From positions 1 through 58,264 of the forward strand of contig NZ_JAQBOC010000062.1 of NCBI RefSeq assembly GCF_028288225.1: a DNA stretch of 58,264 bases, in the 5' to 3' direction. The stretch comes from Mucilaginibacter sp. (GTDB lineage Bacteria > Bacteroidota > Bacteroidia > Sphingobacteriales > Sphingobacteriaceae). The notes beneath the pieces are model-generated. The model searched no databases. It worked only from the letters and a program-made list of their open reading frames with translations, and had not been told where the DNA came from. Below are positions 15,472-23,976 of the stretch, piece by piece (position 1 is the first letter of the stretch; the number at the start of each line of letters is the position of its first letter). Made by a program: the position numbers and the translations under genes.

Positions 15472-15972
15472 TTATAGTTTCTTCCGCATCACATAATCAT
15501 TCATCCAGTAAAGGCCGATTGCTATATCTTCTTCATAAGCCACTTCAAAGCCCATTTTTTCGTAAAAGTTTTTCGCTTTGTTATAACGGTTCACGTTTAA
15601 ATCAAGTGTGTGCTTACCTGCCTCAATAGTTTTATTGATCACTTCGTTTATCAACACTTTTCCATAGCCTTTTCCCTGCGTTTCGGGCAGGCAGTAAAGC
15701 TTGTGCAGTTTATAAATTTCAGGGGCTTCATCGCGCGGCGCGTATCCTGCAAATGCTACGGGCTTGCCATCTTCAATCAGCAGCAAATAGCTTTGTGTAT
15801 TATTTTCAACTTGTGAGGTGATCTTCTCAACCGAATAAATTTCACCCAGCATAAAGCTGATCTGTTCTTTTTCAAGTATGGGCGAATATGCGGGCCACCA
15901 GGTTTTTTCTGCTATTTCTATAATGATTCCAACATCACTTAATGTTGCTGTCCGGATAGTGTACATTGTCAA
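15472..15972 (-). CDS. GNAT family N-acetyltransferase
   Basis: A 166-residue GCN5-like acetyltransferase. The N-terminal strand is IRTATLSDVGIIIEIAEKTW, and the acetyl-CoA binding motif A is LYCLPETQGKGYGKVLINEV (about residues 88-110), with Q/G-K-G-Y-G-K as the pyrophosphate loop. The C-terminal part has the usual RYNKAKNFYEKMGFEVAYEE. The acceptor substrate cannot be told. An ACCGCAGAGG-family repeat precedes it (about 15985-16070). Confidence 0.9.
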   Translation of the reverse strand: MTMYTIRTATLSDVGIIIEIAEKTWWPAYSPILEKEQISFMLGEIYSVEKITSQVENNTQSYLLLIEDGKPVAFAGYAPRDEAPEIYKLHKLYCLPETQGKGYGKVLINEVINKTIEAGKHTLDLNVNRYNKAKNFYEKMGFEVAYEEDIAIGLYWMNDYVMRKKL

Positions 15973-15984
15973 TAATATATTCTT

Positions 15985-16070
15985 CTCCTCTTTGTGTCCT
16001 CTGTGTCTCCTCTGCGGTTATTTTTTTACCACTGGTTACAAAGATGTGCACAAAGTTCACAAAAGTTATT
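15985..16070. repeat. Interspersed repeat (ACCGCAGAGG family), second copy
   Basis: On the minus strand it reads AACCGCAGAGGAGACACAG then AGGACACAAAG. A related CACAAAG/GTGCACAAAG stretch follows on the plus side. It is the same family as 3717-3800. It fills the gap between the GNAT gene and the ABC ATPase stop. Confidence 0.6.
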
Positions 16071-16813
16071 TAATGGTTTTCTTCTTCGTCAATTTTTGTT
16101 GTTACGGATACGGTTTGCCCAACGCCAAAATACTGTTCCAGCTCGTTTAAGGTTGATGAACTGGTAGCGATATCTTTAATTATCACGCCCTTTTCCATCA
16201 GCAGGATGCGGTCGCATACATCGGTAATGTGGTTAAGATCATGGCTGGAGATCAGTGTTGTTACCCCTTTGTTTTTATTCAGATCCTTCAGGATACCTTT
16301 CAGCCTGAACTGCGTGCTTGGGTCTATATTGGCAAAAGGTTCATCCAGCATCAGCAACTCAGGGTTTTGTAACAGACACGAAGCCACACCTACTTTGCAC
16401 TGGTTCCCTTTTGAAAGATCACGGATGTATTTTCCTTTTTTTAAGATCTCGCCGTTAAAAAAATCTGTGAGGCCGACTAAGGAATCATCAACATGAGCCC
16501 GGGTTTGCTGGTGCAGACCGCCAATAAAGTAAAAGTATTCTTCGGGCGTAAGATAATCTATCAAAAAGCCTTCATCAAGATATGAGGCCGTATAGTTTTT
16601 CCAGTTTTCGTGCCCGGCAACAACTTCGCCATTTAATAAAACCTGACCGGCTTCGGGCCTTATCAGGTCAAGGATCGTGCGGAATAAAGTGGTTTTACCG
16701 GCGCCATTGTTACCCACCAGACCAACGCTTTCACCTTTCTTTATCTCAATATTGGGGACATTTACAACGGTAACTCCGTTATAGATTTTTTTAAGGTTTT
16801 TAATTTCTATCAT
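16070..16813 (-). CDS. ABC transporter ATP-binding protein
   Basis: A 247-residue ATPase. Walker A is VGNNGAGKTTLFR (about 33-45), the signature motif is the variant RDLSKGNQCKV, Walker B is PELLMLDEPFANID (about 152-165), and the switch His is in LISSHDLNHI. It is paired with the DUF5687 permease directly upstream in the transcription direction (one-base gap), so the two form an exporter-type ABC system. The substrate is unknown. The AhsL/lantibiotic-like short ATPase architecture suggests export or a membrane-remodelling role. Confidence 0.93.
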   Translation of the reverse strand: MIEIKNLKKIYNGVTVVNVPNIEIKKGESVGLVGNNGAGKTTLFRTILDLIRPEAGQVLLNGEVVAGHENWKNYTASYLDEGFLIDYLTPEEYFYFIGGLHQQTRAHVDDSLVGLTDFFNGEILKKGKYIRDLSKGNQCKVGVASCLLQNPELLMLDEPFANIDPSTQFRLKGILKDLNKNKGVTTLISSHDLNHITDVCDRILLMEKGVIIKDIATSSSTLNELEQYFGVGQTVSVTTKIDEEENH

Positions 16814-16814
16814 A

Positions 16815-18293
16815 TTACTTGTTTCTGAACCCTTCAGCTATCGTGTATCGTTTGTTATAAAAATCTGCCTCCAGTTTTTTTATCCAGAAGCTTCGCGTAA
16901 AAATAAATGCCAGGCCAATAACAGCTAATAGTGCCAGGCCCACATCATCATGATGAAGTATTGCTAATGGCCCGTAAATTACGTAAGGAGCTATAAGCAG
17001 GGGAATAGATAAAACCCATTGATTTCCGCCAACCCCTTCCCAGTTAAAGGCGGCACCTTTTGAAAGGTCTATCCGTTTATAATTTCGATTGGCAAAAAAT
17101 AATACCAAAGTAGTATTTACACCTATGTTCCATAAATACATTATAACTTCAATAGCAAGTGTTTTCCAGCCAAAATAAGCGTATGGCGTGGTTAGCAGCA
17201 AAAAGAATGTTGATATAATGGTAAACAGTAAATACTTGGCTTTTAGAAAGTCGGAGAATTTTACTTTGCTAACCAGCAGGCCATCAAAGTGCGATGCCTG
17301 CCAGCTATACATAAACTGGCCGTAATTGATGATAAAAATGCCGGTCATAAACATGCTTACAAATACCTTATAGCTTTCATTATTCATTTTAGGGTTAGTA
17401 TAAAATATCAACCCGTAAAACATAATAAACAACCCCATAATAAAAGCCGACCGTGAGCGCTTGTTACGGAATACTAATTTAAATTCGTTAGCTGCAAGGT
17501 CGCCAACACTACCAAACCGCCTTAGTAAAGGGTATTCGGTACTGCTTTTGTATTTAACGGCTTTGCGCGAGCCAAGCTCTTCCAGGTACAGGTTATCTTT
17601 TAAATAGGAGAAGTTAAGATAGTACATTACTGCTCCGAGCAACAAGGGCGCAATTGCCAATGCCGGATGTGTGATCACATTTCCAAAAAACAAATACGAG
17701 AATTTACGGATAGAAAACAGGTGCCATAAAAAATCAGACAAACCTATGAGTATAATTACGGTCGCAGCTATCAAAAAGATCCAGCCATTTAAATTGGCTT
17801 TCCTTTTTAGATACAGTGCAAAATAATTATTAAATACAGTAAGTCCGGCCAGCGACACTATAAAGGCAAGCGCCACCACGCTGCCAGAATCTGTTGCAAT
17901 AATTTTTATAATAAAGGGCGCAAACAGTACAAACGGCCAAAGGTTAAATACCGAAAGTAAGGAGGTAAATGCAAGGTAACGCACCAGCGAGTTGCGTTTT
18001 ACGGGCAGCTGCAAATAAGGCTGAACGCGCAGGGTAGGCAGGTCCTGCAGTTGTAAGCGCGTAAAAAGGTCAAACAAAAAGTAAAAAAGGAGGATCCCGC
18101 AAAATGAAATAACCAGGTCATCATGGGGGAACATGCCTTCTAAAAGTTTATCTAAAAAAAATCCCAAAACCAGCACGTTAATAAACAGGTATAAAATTAA
18201 TAACGCCATTACTATACGCACAGCAATGCTTTTACCTGTATTTTTTGATCGCCAGAAAGCTTTTAACTCGTGCCTGAGGAAAGTTAGTGTCAT
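16815..18293 (-). CDS. DUF5687 family ABC transporter permease
   Basis: A 492-residue membrane protein with about 10-12 hydrophobic segments. It starts MTLTFLRHELKAFWRSKNTG and has a large N-terminal membrane block, a cytosolic stretch near LYLEELGSRKAVKYKSSTEY, and a second membrane block. Length and layout match DUF5687, a Bacteroidota family that is always paired with an ABC ATPase. It is the first gene of a two-gene operon with the ATPase. No substrate is known for the family. Confidence 0.88.
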   Translation of the reverse strand: MTLTFLRHELKAFWRSKNTGKSIAVRIVMALLILYLFINVLVLGFFLDKLLEGMFPHDDLVISFCGILLFYFLFDLFTRLQLQDLPTLRVQPYLQLPVKRNSLVRYLAFTSLLSVFNLWPFVLFAPFIIKIIATDSGSVVALAFIVSLAGLTVFNNYFALYLKRKANLNGWIFLIAATVIILIGLSDFLWHLFSIRKFSYLFFGNVITHPALAIAPLLLGAVMYYLNFSYLKDNLYLEELGSRKAVKYKSSTEYPLLRRFGSVGDLAANEFKLVFRNKRSRSAFIMGLFIMFYGLIFYTNPKMNNESYKVFVSMFMTGIFIINYGQFMYSWQASHFDGLLVSKVKFSDFLKAKYLLFTIISTFFLLLTTPYAYFGWKTLAIEVIMYLWNIGVNTTLVLFFANRNYKRIDLSKGAAFNWEGVGGNQWVLSIPLLIAPYVIYGPLAILHHDDVGLALLAVIGLAFIFTRSFWIKKLEADFYNKRYTIAEGFRNK

Positions 18294-18330
18294 GTATGCT
18301 TTATAAAATAATTATAAGGTAATAATAGGT

Positions 18331-18457
18331 AAAAGAATCAAGAGGCAAGAATCAAGAGGCAGGAGATTGCAAAACAAAGTACTGGTTTTAGTTAGCCAGA
18401 AACTGTTTACTTAATATTTTTATCTTGTTTATCTTGATTCTTGGCTCTTGATTCTTT
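18331..18457. repeat. Inverted repeat built from AATCAAGA units (copy 1)
   Basis: Left arm 18331-18359 has two AAGAATCAAGAGGC units. The right arm (about 18431-18457) is its near-perfect reverse complement (one mismatch over about 25 bases), giving a long-stem hairpin. It sits between rarA and the permease gene, both leftward, so it may terminate rarA transcription or simply be an interspersed repeat. Similar AATCAAGA palindromes are at 28014-28079 and, in part, at about 21590-21630. Confidence 0.7.
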
Positions 18458-18470
18458 ACTCTTTCAAGGC

Positions 18471-19751
18471 TCAATACTTATACCTGTCGCCCCAAAGTTT
18501 TCTTAACTTCTCTTTTGATTCGTTTTCGCGGGCATTATTGCCCGGATCATATAGTTTTGTTCCTTTGATGGCATCGGGTAAAAAATCAAGCTCGGTGAAA
18601 TTGCCTTCGTAACTGTGGGCATATTTATAATCTTTACCATAGCCTATGTTCTTCATAAACCTGGTAGGCGCATTGCGCAAGTGCAGGGGCACAGGCAGGT
18701 CGCCGGTTTGGTTAACCATGGCTATTGCTGCGCCAATAGCGGTTGTGGCCGAGTTGCTTTTTGCTGATGTTGCCAGGTAGATGGCAGTTTGTGATAAGAT
18801 CAGTTGCGACTCTGGCATGCCAATTTTATTCACCGCCTCAAAACAGCTTTGCGCCAGCAGCAGGGCATTAGGATTGGCATTGCCAATGTCTTCTGATGAC
18901 AGGATCAGCATCCGCCGGGCAATGAATAGCGGGTCCTCGCCGCCAACTATCATTCGCGCCAGCCAATAAACCGCACCGTTAGGATCGCTGCCGCGCATGG
19001 ATTTGATAAAGGCCGAAATAATATCATAATGCTGCTCGCCTGTTTTATCATACAGTGCCATGTTTTGCTGTACATGTTCCAGCACTACATCGTTTGTAAT
19101 GGTGATTTTTTTACTGTCGAAAGCGTTTACCAGCAGCTCAAAAATATTGAGCAGCTTGCGGGCATCGCCACCTGATAAGCGAAGCAGGGCCTCATTTTCT
19201 TTAATGATGATATTTTTTTTATTGATCACTTCATCTTCTTTCATTGCCTTGTGCAGCAGGCTCATCAAATCGTCTTCGTCTAAGGGCTGCAGGATATAAA
19301 CCTGGCATCGCGATAGCAAAGCCGAGATAACTTCGAATGATGGATTTTCGGTTGTGGCGCCTATAAGCGTTACTATGCCACGCTCAACAGCACCCAGCAA
19401 TGAATCTTGCTGCGATTTGGAGAAACGGTGAATTTCATCAATGAACAATACAGGCAGGATCTGGCCCCCGGCTTTTAAAAGGGATGCTTTTTCAATCACT
19501 TCCCGCACATCCTTCACCCCTGAATTAATGGCGCTTAAAGAAAAAAAAGGCCTGTCGAGCGTTTGCGAGATGATATAGGCCAGCGTGGTTTTTCCAACCC
19601 CGGGCGGCCCCCAAAATATCATAGAAGGCAGCGAACCCGACTCAATAGCTTTGCGTAGCACAGCACCCGGCCCAACCAAATGTTTTTGCCCCACATAATC
19701 ATCCAGGTTCTTGGGGCGCATGCGCTCGGCTAATGGGGGCAGGTTATTCAT
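18471..19751 (-). CDS. rarA: Replication-associated recombination protein A (MgsA/RarA AAA+ ATPase)
   Basis: A 426-residue AAA+ ATPase related to clamp-loader and RuvB proteins. The N-terminus is PLAERMRPKNLDDYVGQKHL, Walker A is FWGPPGVGKTTLAYI (about 46-60), Walker B is VLFIDEIHRFSKSQQDSL, and sensor 1 is LIGATTENPSFEV. The C-terminal RarA tetramerisation part contains GSDPNGAVYWLARMIVGGED and MPESQLILSQTAIYLA. It acts at stalled replication forks. Length is normal, and the start after the preceding gap is clear. Confidence 0.96.
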   Translation of the reverse strand: MNNLPPLAERMRPKNLDDYVGQKHLVGPGAVLRKAIESGSLPSMIFWGPPGVGKTTLAYIISQTLDRPFFSLSAINSGVKDVREVIEKASLLKAGGQILPVLFIDEIHRFSKSQQDSLLGAVERGIVTLIGATTENPSFEVISALLSRCQVYILQPLDEDDLMSLLHKAMKEDEVINKKNIIIKENEALLRLSGGDARKLLNIFELLVNAFDSKKITITNDVVLEHVQQNMALYDKTGEQHYDIISAFIKSMRGSDPNGAVYWLARMIVGGEDPLFIARRMLILSSEDIGNANPNALLLAQSCFEAVNKIGMPESQLILSQTAIYLATSAKSNSATTAIGAAIAMVNQTGDLPVPLHLRNAPTRFMKNIGYGKDYKYAHSYEGNFTELDFLPDAIKGTKLYDPGNNARENESKEKLRKLWGDRYKY

Positions 19752-19815
19752 ATTGGTAAAATTGAGAAAAGAAAATGCTAAATCCTAAGAAAATTAGTAA
19801 TTTTAAAACAACAAT

Positions 19816-20457
19816 ATGACCAATAAGTTTACCCAATCCAACTATCACGCAATTTGCGATAAGCTCGCTGCCGCTGATCCCGATCTTGCTGCTATCGTCA
19901 AAGCCCACGGTTATCCGCCATTTTGGTCGCGGCCAAATTCGTTTGAAACTTTGGTGCACATTATTTTGGAGCAGCAGGTTTCCCTGGCATCGGCTTTATC
20001 AGCCTTAAATAAACTGAAAGAAAGATTACAGGAGCTAACCCCCGTAAGGCTGTTATTGCTTACCGACGAAGAAATGAGGGCCTGTTATGTAAGCCGCCAA
20101 AAAAATGGCTATATCAAATATCTTGCAGAAACCTTACTAAGCGGGCAGCTGAATTTAAATGAGTTGGAAGACATGCCCGATGATGAAGTACGGGCCAAAT
20201 TAGTAGCGCTCAAGGGCATTGGTAACTGGACAGCCGATGTTTACCTGATGTTTGTGCTGCAACATTCGGATGTATTTCCAATTGGCGACCTTGCCGCAGT
20301 AAATGCGATGAAACGGGTTAAGAATTTACCTGCCGATACTACTAAAGAACAAATGATAGAAATGGCAACCCAATGGCAGCCATACAGAACTATAGCTACT
20401 ATGCTGCTGTGGCATTTTTATTTGTCGGTGCCTAAAAATAAGGGGGTGATCGTATAG
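19816..20457 (+). CDS. DNA-3-methyladenine glycosylase (AlkA-type, HhH-GPD)
   Basis: A 213-residue base-excision glycosylase. FWSRPNSFETLVHIILEQQV is the usual start of the HhH-GPD fold. The helix-hairpin-helix is LVALKGIGNWTADVYLMF (about 130-147), with the catalytic Asp expected in DVFPIGDLAAVNAM. It removes alkylated purines from DNA. The compact size fits the short DNA-glycosylase form without the extra N-terminal AlkA domain. It is divergent from rarA with only 64 bases between them, so both DNA-repair genes share one promoter region. Confidence 0.9.
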   Translation: MTNKFTQSNYHAICDKLAAADPDLAAIVKAHGYPPFWSRPNSFETLVHIILEQQVSLASALSALNKLKERLQELTPVRLLLLTDEEMRACYVSRQKNGYIKYLAETLLSGQLNLNELEDMPDDEVRAKLVALKGIGNWTADVYLMFVLQHSDVFPIGDLAAVNAMKRVKNLPADTTKEQMIEMATQWQPYRTIATMLLWHFYLSVPKNKGVIV

Positions 20458-20547
20458 TGAGACTTACCTGGTATCAAAAAAAAATATCGGGCCAGGTGCA
20501 ACGCATCGGTATAATTTTAAGTCTGATAGATAAAACAGACTTAAATT

Positions 20548-21585
20548 ATGAAAACTTACTTAACCTTATTTATAGTAGCCTGCCAAAGCGTTGTTGCACT
20601 GGCCCAGGATCACGAAAACAAAACACCCTATCTTACCAAATCATTAGCAAATGATGCCATCAACAGCGTTGTTGTAAGTACATCGGCAGGGGGCATATCG
20701 GTTAGCGGCCAAAGCGGACAAACACCAAGAGTAGAGGTGTATATAAGAGGCAATAACGGCCGGGAACTCTCAAAGGAAGAAATTCAAAAGCGCCTTGCTG
20801 AAGATTATGACATGAATATTTCGGTTAACGGACATGAATTGAATGCAATTGTAAAAAACAAGCACACTTTTTCAAACTGGAAACGATCAATGAGCATCTC
20901 ATTTAAAATATACGTTCCGCAACAGGTTTCAACCAATTTGAAAACCAGTGGTGGCGGCATTCAGCTTGATAATTTAAAAGGGAATGAAACTTTCTCAACC
21001 AGCGGTGGTGGTTTACAAATTGATAAGCTTAGCGGAATGATCCGTGGCAGAACATCAGGCGGCGGCATTGATGTTTCAAATTCAAACGAAGATATTGATC
21101 TGAGTACCAGCGGTGGCGGTATTACTGCAAAAAATTGCAGCGGAAAGATCAAGCTGATCACTTCAGGTGGCGGCATAGAGCTTGCCAACTTAAAGGGCAA
21201 CATCCTTGCGCATACCAGCGGCGGCGGCGTTGAGGGCAACAATATTGAAGGCGAATTATCTACCAGCACATCAGGTGGTGGCATCGACCTGAAAGGAATG
21301 AGCTGCAGTTTAGAGGCTAACACAAGCGCAGGCAATTTGGTTGCGCAAATGAATAAAGTAGGCAAATACCTTAAGCTTAGCGCAAGCTCAGGGAATATTG
21401 AAATTGAATTGCCGCAAAAGCAAGGGTTCGATCTTGATATAAGGGGTGAAAGCGTTAATCCATCAAAAATAAGCGGCTTTAGCGGCGAATGGAATAAAAA
21501 CCATATTAACGGAAGCGTAAACGGCGGGGGCATACCTGTTAGCGCACATGCATCAGGTGGTGATATAAATGTGAAGTTTAATTAA
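20548..21585 (+). CDS. Secreted DUF4097-type beta-solenoid protein with TSGGG repeats
   Basis: A 345-residue protein with a signal peptide (KTYLTLFIVACQSVVALAQ). The centre contains seven exact 18-residue repeats starting TSGGG (about residues 133-250), each of the type TSGGGI-x-hydrophobic-x-N-x-x-G. This is a single-sheet beta-helix arrangement as in DUF4097 (putative adhesin) proteins. A final variant ASGGDINVKFN closes the protein. It is probably exported to the periplasm or surface as a passive scaffold. The function of the family is not established. A GGTGCC hairpin follows. Confidence 0.85.
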   Translation: MKTYLTLFIVACQSVVALAQDHENKTPYLTKSLANDAINSVVVSTSAGGISVSGQSGQTPRVEVYIRGNNGRELSKEEIQKRLAEDYDMNISVNGHELNAIVKNKHTFSNWKRSMSISFKIYVPQQVSTNLKTSGGGIQLDNLKGNETFSTSGGGLQIDKLSGMIRGRTSGGGIDVSNSNEDIDLSTSGGGITAKNCSGKIKLITSGGGIELANLKGNILAHTSGGGVEGNNIEGELSTSTSGGGIDLKGMSCSLEANTSAGNLVAQMNKVGKYLKLSASSGNIEIELPQKQGFDLDIRGESVNPSKISGFSGEWNKNHINGSVNGGGIPVSAHASGGDINVKFN

Positions 21586-21629
21586 GAAAGAAAAGAAGCA
21601 AGAGTTAAGAATCAGGATTCAAGACTTGA

Positions 21630-21660
21630 AAAGGCACCGGGATTTATTTTTGGTGCCTTT
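21630..21660 (+). terminator. Terminator-like hairpin after the DUF4097 gene
   Basis: AAAGGCACC (21630-21638) pairs with GGTGCCTTT (21652-21660), followed by only three T. It is a plausible weak terminator in the plus direction and, with its A/T flanks, possibly bidirectional. Confidence 0.55.
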
Positions 21661-21669
21661 ACTGTCCCC

Positions 21670-21773
21670 GCAGGGTCTCTCGCAGAGGACCCTGCGCTGT
21701 ATGATGTTGAGGGAAGAACTGCATGGTCGAATACTTAGCATGCGGCGCAGGGTCCCTTTCAGGAGACCCTGCG
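21670..21773. repeat. Two CGCAGGGTC / GACCCTGCG hairpins
   Basis: The same 9-base arms form a hairpin at 21670-21696 and again at 21746-21773, with different loops (TCTCGCAGAG-type and CCTTTCAGGA). They are repeat copies between the DUF4097 gene and the convergent pseudouridine synthase. Confidence 0.7.
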
Positions 21774-21790
21774 AAGACGAAAATGGAAAT

Positions 21791-22486
21791 TCATAAGCTT
21801 ACATCCCACCCCATAATCCCAATCACCCTTAAAAACTCATCCTGTAAAGGGGCCTCAATATGTACCGGTACCTGGGTAACCGGATGTGTAAATGTTAATT
21901 GCGATGCATGCAGCAGCATGGTATCCAGTTGCCAGCGCTCTTTAAATAGTTTGTTTTGCTTATTGCAGCCGTGGGTACGGTCGCCAATTATTGGGTGAAA
22001 TATATGGGCGAAATGTTTGCGCAGCTGGTGCATTCGCCCGCTTTCAGGGTTAGCCTCAACCAATGAATAGCGCGAGGTCAGGTGGTTGCCCAGCGGCACA
22101 TCAAGTTCGGCGCGGGCAAGTGTTTTGTATTTGGTAAATGCCTCCTGTAAAGTGCCGTTCTCTTTACGCAGCGGGTAATCTATCTCTTCTGTATCGGGCG
22201 TGTGGCCCCTAACTATTGCCAGGTATTTTTTATCAACCAGGTTTTCAGAAAACTGCTGCTGCATCAGTTTCTCAACATCCTTACTTAAGGCAAATAAAAG
22301 CACGCCGCCGGTTTTTCTGTCAAGCCGATGCGCCGGGAAAACATGGCGGTTTAGCTGATCGCGCAGCATTTGCAGGGCAAACTCGGTAGCGTCATTAGCA
22401 ATTGAAGAGCGGTGCACCAGCAGGCCGTGCGGCTTGTTGATAGCTACAAGGTGTTCATCATGAAACAAAATATCGAGTACGGGCAT
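21791..22486 (-). CDS. RluA-family pseudouridine synthase (TruC-like)
   Basis: A 231-residue single-domain synthase without an S4 domain. Catalytic Asp is in PAHRLDRKTGGVLLFAL (about residue 57). Family segments IPLGNHLTSRYSLVEANPES-type and GRMHQLRKHFAHIFHPIIGD then RTHGCNKQN are present. Absence of S4 and the short length resemble TruC (tRNA U65), but 23S rRNA cannot be excluded. It has no clear operon partner, and a repeat-rich gap lies upstream. Confidence 0.88.
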   Translation of the reverse strand: MPVLDILFHDEHLVAINKPHGLLVHRSSIANDATEFALQMLRDQLNRHVFPAHRLDRKTGGVLLFALSKDVEKLMQQQFSENLVDKKYLAIVRGHTPDTEEIDYPLRKENGTLQEAFTKYKTLARAELDVPLGNHLTSRYSLVEANPESGRMHQLRKHFAHIFHPIIGDRTHGCNKQNKLFKERWQLDTMLLHASQLTFTHPVTQVPVHIEAPLQDEFLRVIGIMGWDVSL

Positions 22487-22556
22487 ATTGCCGGCAAAGG
22501 TAAAGGCATTATTAATTAATAGCCGATATTTTTTGCGGATAACAACATCGGAAAAC

Positions 22557-22605
22557 TTGTTTCACCCTGTTTCAGGGTGTTCGGCACAGGGAGAGAACGG
22601 AACAA
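22557..22605. repeat. GTTCCGTTC / GCCGAACA repeat, copy 1 (minus orientation)
   Basis: On the minus strand it reads TTGTTCCGTTCTCTCCCTG then TGCCGAACACCCTGAAACAG then GGTGAAACAA. The same unit recurs at 23037-23075 and 23105-23155, and in degraded form at 22769-22818. Confidence 0.7.
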
Positions 22606-22768
22606 CGGCAATGACAAAAGACGCCCTGTGCTTGCGGATGGTACAACAATGCAGATAATGATGTCATTTAACCAATGTGCTATAGTTTGAGAGACTGACA
22701 AAAGCACATATTGAAAAGGCTGCACTTTTAAACCAGGCAGACAATGATAAAGTTAAGGGATAAGCATC

Positions 22769-22818
22769 CCTGTTTCGTTCCGTTTCACGCTGTGTCGCTC
22801 AAAAACAGAACGGAACAC
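22769..22818. repeat. Degenerate copy of the GTTCCGTTC repeat
   Basis: It contains TGTTTCGTTCCGTTTCACG and, 20 bases on, CAGAACGGAACA, which are inverted with respect to each other. It is a diverged or rearranged member of the family at 22557-22605. No gene is seen in the 22487-23156 gap. Confidence 0.45.
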
Positions 22819-23036
22819 CAGCATAGCCTTACCTCTTTATTTTTTTACTGATACTATAATAATTATATAAAAAAAGGTCAGGCAACGCCTTTGTTGAAAT
22901 TGTTTCCAACAAAACGCAATGCTCTTTTGGTATGTGCCATGTTGTAGAACTGTCCTAACAGATTTACATGAACATGGCTTCATCCTGCATATTGGTGATA
23001 ACACCATGGGCGCCGCAATAAGATAGCGCTATTATC

Positions 23037-23075
23037 TTGTTCCGTTCGCTATCTGTGCCGAACATTATGAAACAG
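23037..23075. repeat. GTTCCGTTC / GCCGAACA repeat, copy 2
   Basis: TTGTTCCGTTCGCTATCTG then TGCCGAACATTATGAAACAG. Plus orientation, opposite to copy 1. Confidence 0.7.
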
Positions 23076-23104
23076 CGGTTAAAATTGTTATTAATTGAGA
23101 TGCG

Positions 23105-23155
23105 TTGTTCCGTTCTCTATCTGTTCCGAACAGCCTAAAACAAGGTGAAACAGCA
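23105..23155. repeat. GTTCCGTTC / TCCGAACA repeat, copy 3
   Basis: TTGTTCCGTTCTCTATCTG then TTCCGAACAGCCTAAAACAA then GGTGAAACAG. It ends at the stop of the following minus-strand gene (23157), so it could affect its 3' end. Confidence 0.7.
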
Positions 23156-23156
23156 A

Positions 23157-23939
23157 TTATTGCAGATAGTCCTTCTTATCCAAATAAATCGCCAGCTGAT
23201 TAATCCGGTCTGTCCCTATCACATCCGCATGTAAACTGATCAATTCGTTCCAGCAGGTTGGATTATCGGGCGTATCCCAAAAGCGGATCTTTTTACCAGC
23301 GTTATGAGCGCTGTCAATCATAACAGTTAAGCGGTCAACATCCCGCTGAGTTATGTCACGGGCTCCATTCCATTTGGAAAACCGGCTGAACGGAACGCTT
23401 ACCAAACCAATTTTTGTAAGTTGTTGTGGCGTAAATCCGCCAACATGGTCAACATCAAAGCTGAGCCATGCCGGGTAATTTAACATTACTTCTCCCGGCG
23501 GAACGGCACCCGTCATTACAATTGAAAGCCTGCCGGCATGACCGGGGTAATCAAAATATTGACTAAGCGGTTTAAGTTCTTCAAGCACCAATGGCAGGGT
23601 AATGGTATAATCTTTTTTTATTTCGATGAGCAGCCGCAGCTTCCTTGTGGTATCGCGCTTGAATTTTTCAATTAAAGGGTCTAAATACATTCTTTTAAGC
23701 GACCGGTCTGGTGTTATATCCTTTTCATCGTGTGCCACCATCAAATGACCGTTAACCGCAAAAACATCCGCCTCTATCGATCCAAACCCTGCATCATACG
23801 CCCGGTAAAACGGGATGCTGTTTTTATAATCGTTATGGGAATGAGCATCTGCAGGGGTGTAATCTTTGGTTGAGGTGAGGCAGGAGCCAAAAGCAAAGGA
23901 TAATGCAATTAGTGGAATTATAGATTTTAGTTTATTCAT
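23157..23939 (-). CDS. GDPD/PI-PLC-like phosphodiesterase lipoprotein (AIM6-like)
   Basis: A 260-residue protein. It has a lipoprotein signal with Cys in ALSFAFGSCLTS (about residue 20). The active-site-like strand ADAHSHNDYKNSIPFYRAYD and GFGSIEADVFAVNGHLMVAH (catalytic His/Glu/Asp equivalents) place it in the phosphatidylinositol-specific phospholipase C/glycerophosphodiesterase superfamily. The HSHND motif resembles the AIM6-like subgroup. It probably hydrolyses a phosphodiester at the outer surface or in the periplasm. Substrate unknown. It stands alone. Confidence 0.85.
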   Translation of the reverse strand: MNKLKSIIPLIALSFAFGSCLTSTKDYTPADAHSHNDYKNSIPFYRAYDAGFGSIEADVFAVNGHLMVAHDEKDITPDRSLKRMYLDPLIEKFKRDTTRKLRLLIEIKKDYTITLPLVLEELKPLSQYFDYPGHAGRLSIVMTGAVPPGEVMLNYPAWLSFDVDHVGGFTPQQLTKIGLVSVPFSRFSKWNGARDITQRDVDRLTVMIDSAHNAGKKIRFWDTPDNPTCWNELISLHADVIGTDRINQLAIYLDKKDYLQ

Positions 23940-23976
23940 AGATTTAACTCGTTAGGTTAATATACAATCATCATCA

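Noticed and set aside
20457..20654. Frame of 65 codons between the glycosylase and DUF4097 genes
   Set aside because: It starts at the stop of the glycosylase gene and overlaps the signal peptide of the DUF4097 protein in another frame; composition is not protein-like.
20940..21300. Regular 54-base periodicity resembling a CRISPR or tandem-repeat array
   Set aside because: The period is coding: it corresponds to the 18-residue TSGGG units of a beta-solenoid protein, and the DNA units are not identical.
20961..21533. Minus-strand frame of 190 codons opposite the DUF4097 gene
   Set aside because: It is a Pro/Leu/Ser-rich shadow of the TSGGG repeats (GGTGGC reads PPP in reverse).
22516..22725. 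Minus-strand frame of 69 codons in the repeat-rich gap
   Set aside because: It crosses a GTTCCGTTC repeat copy; no homology recognised and no upstream signals.
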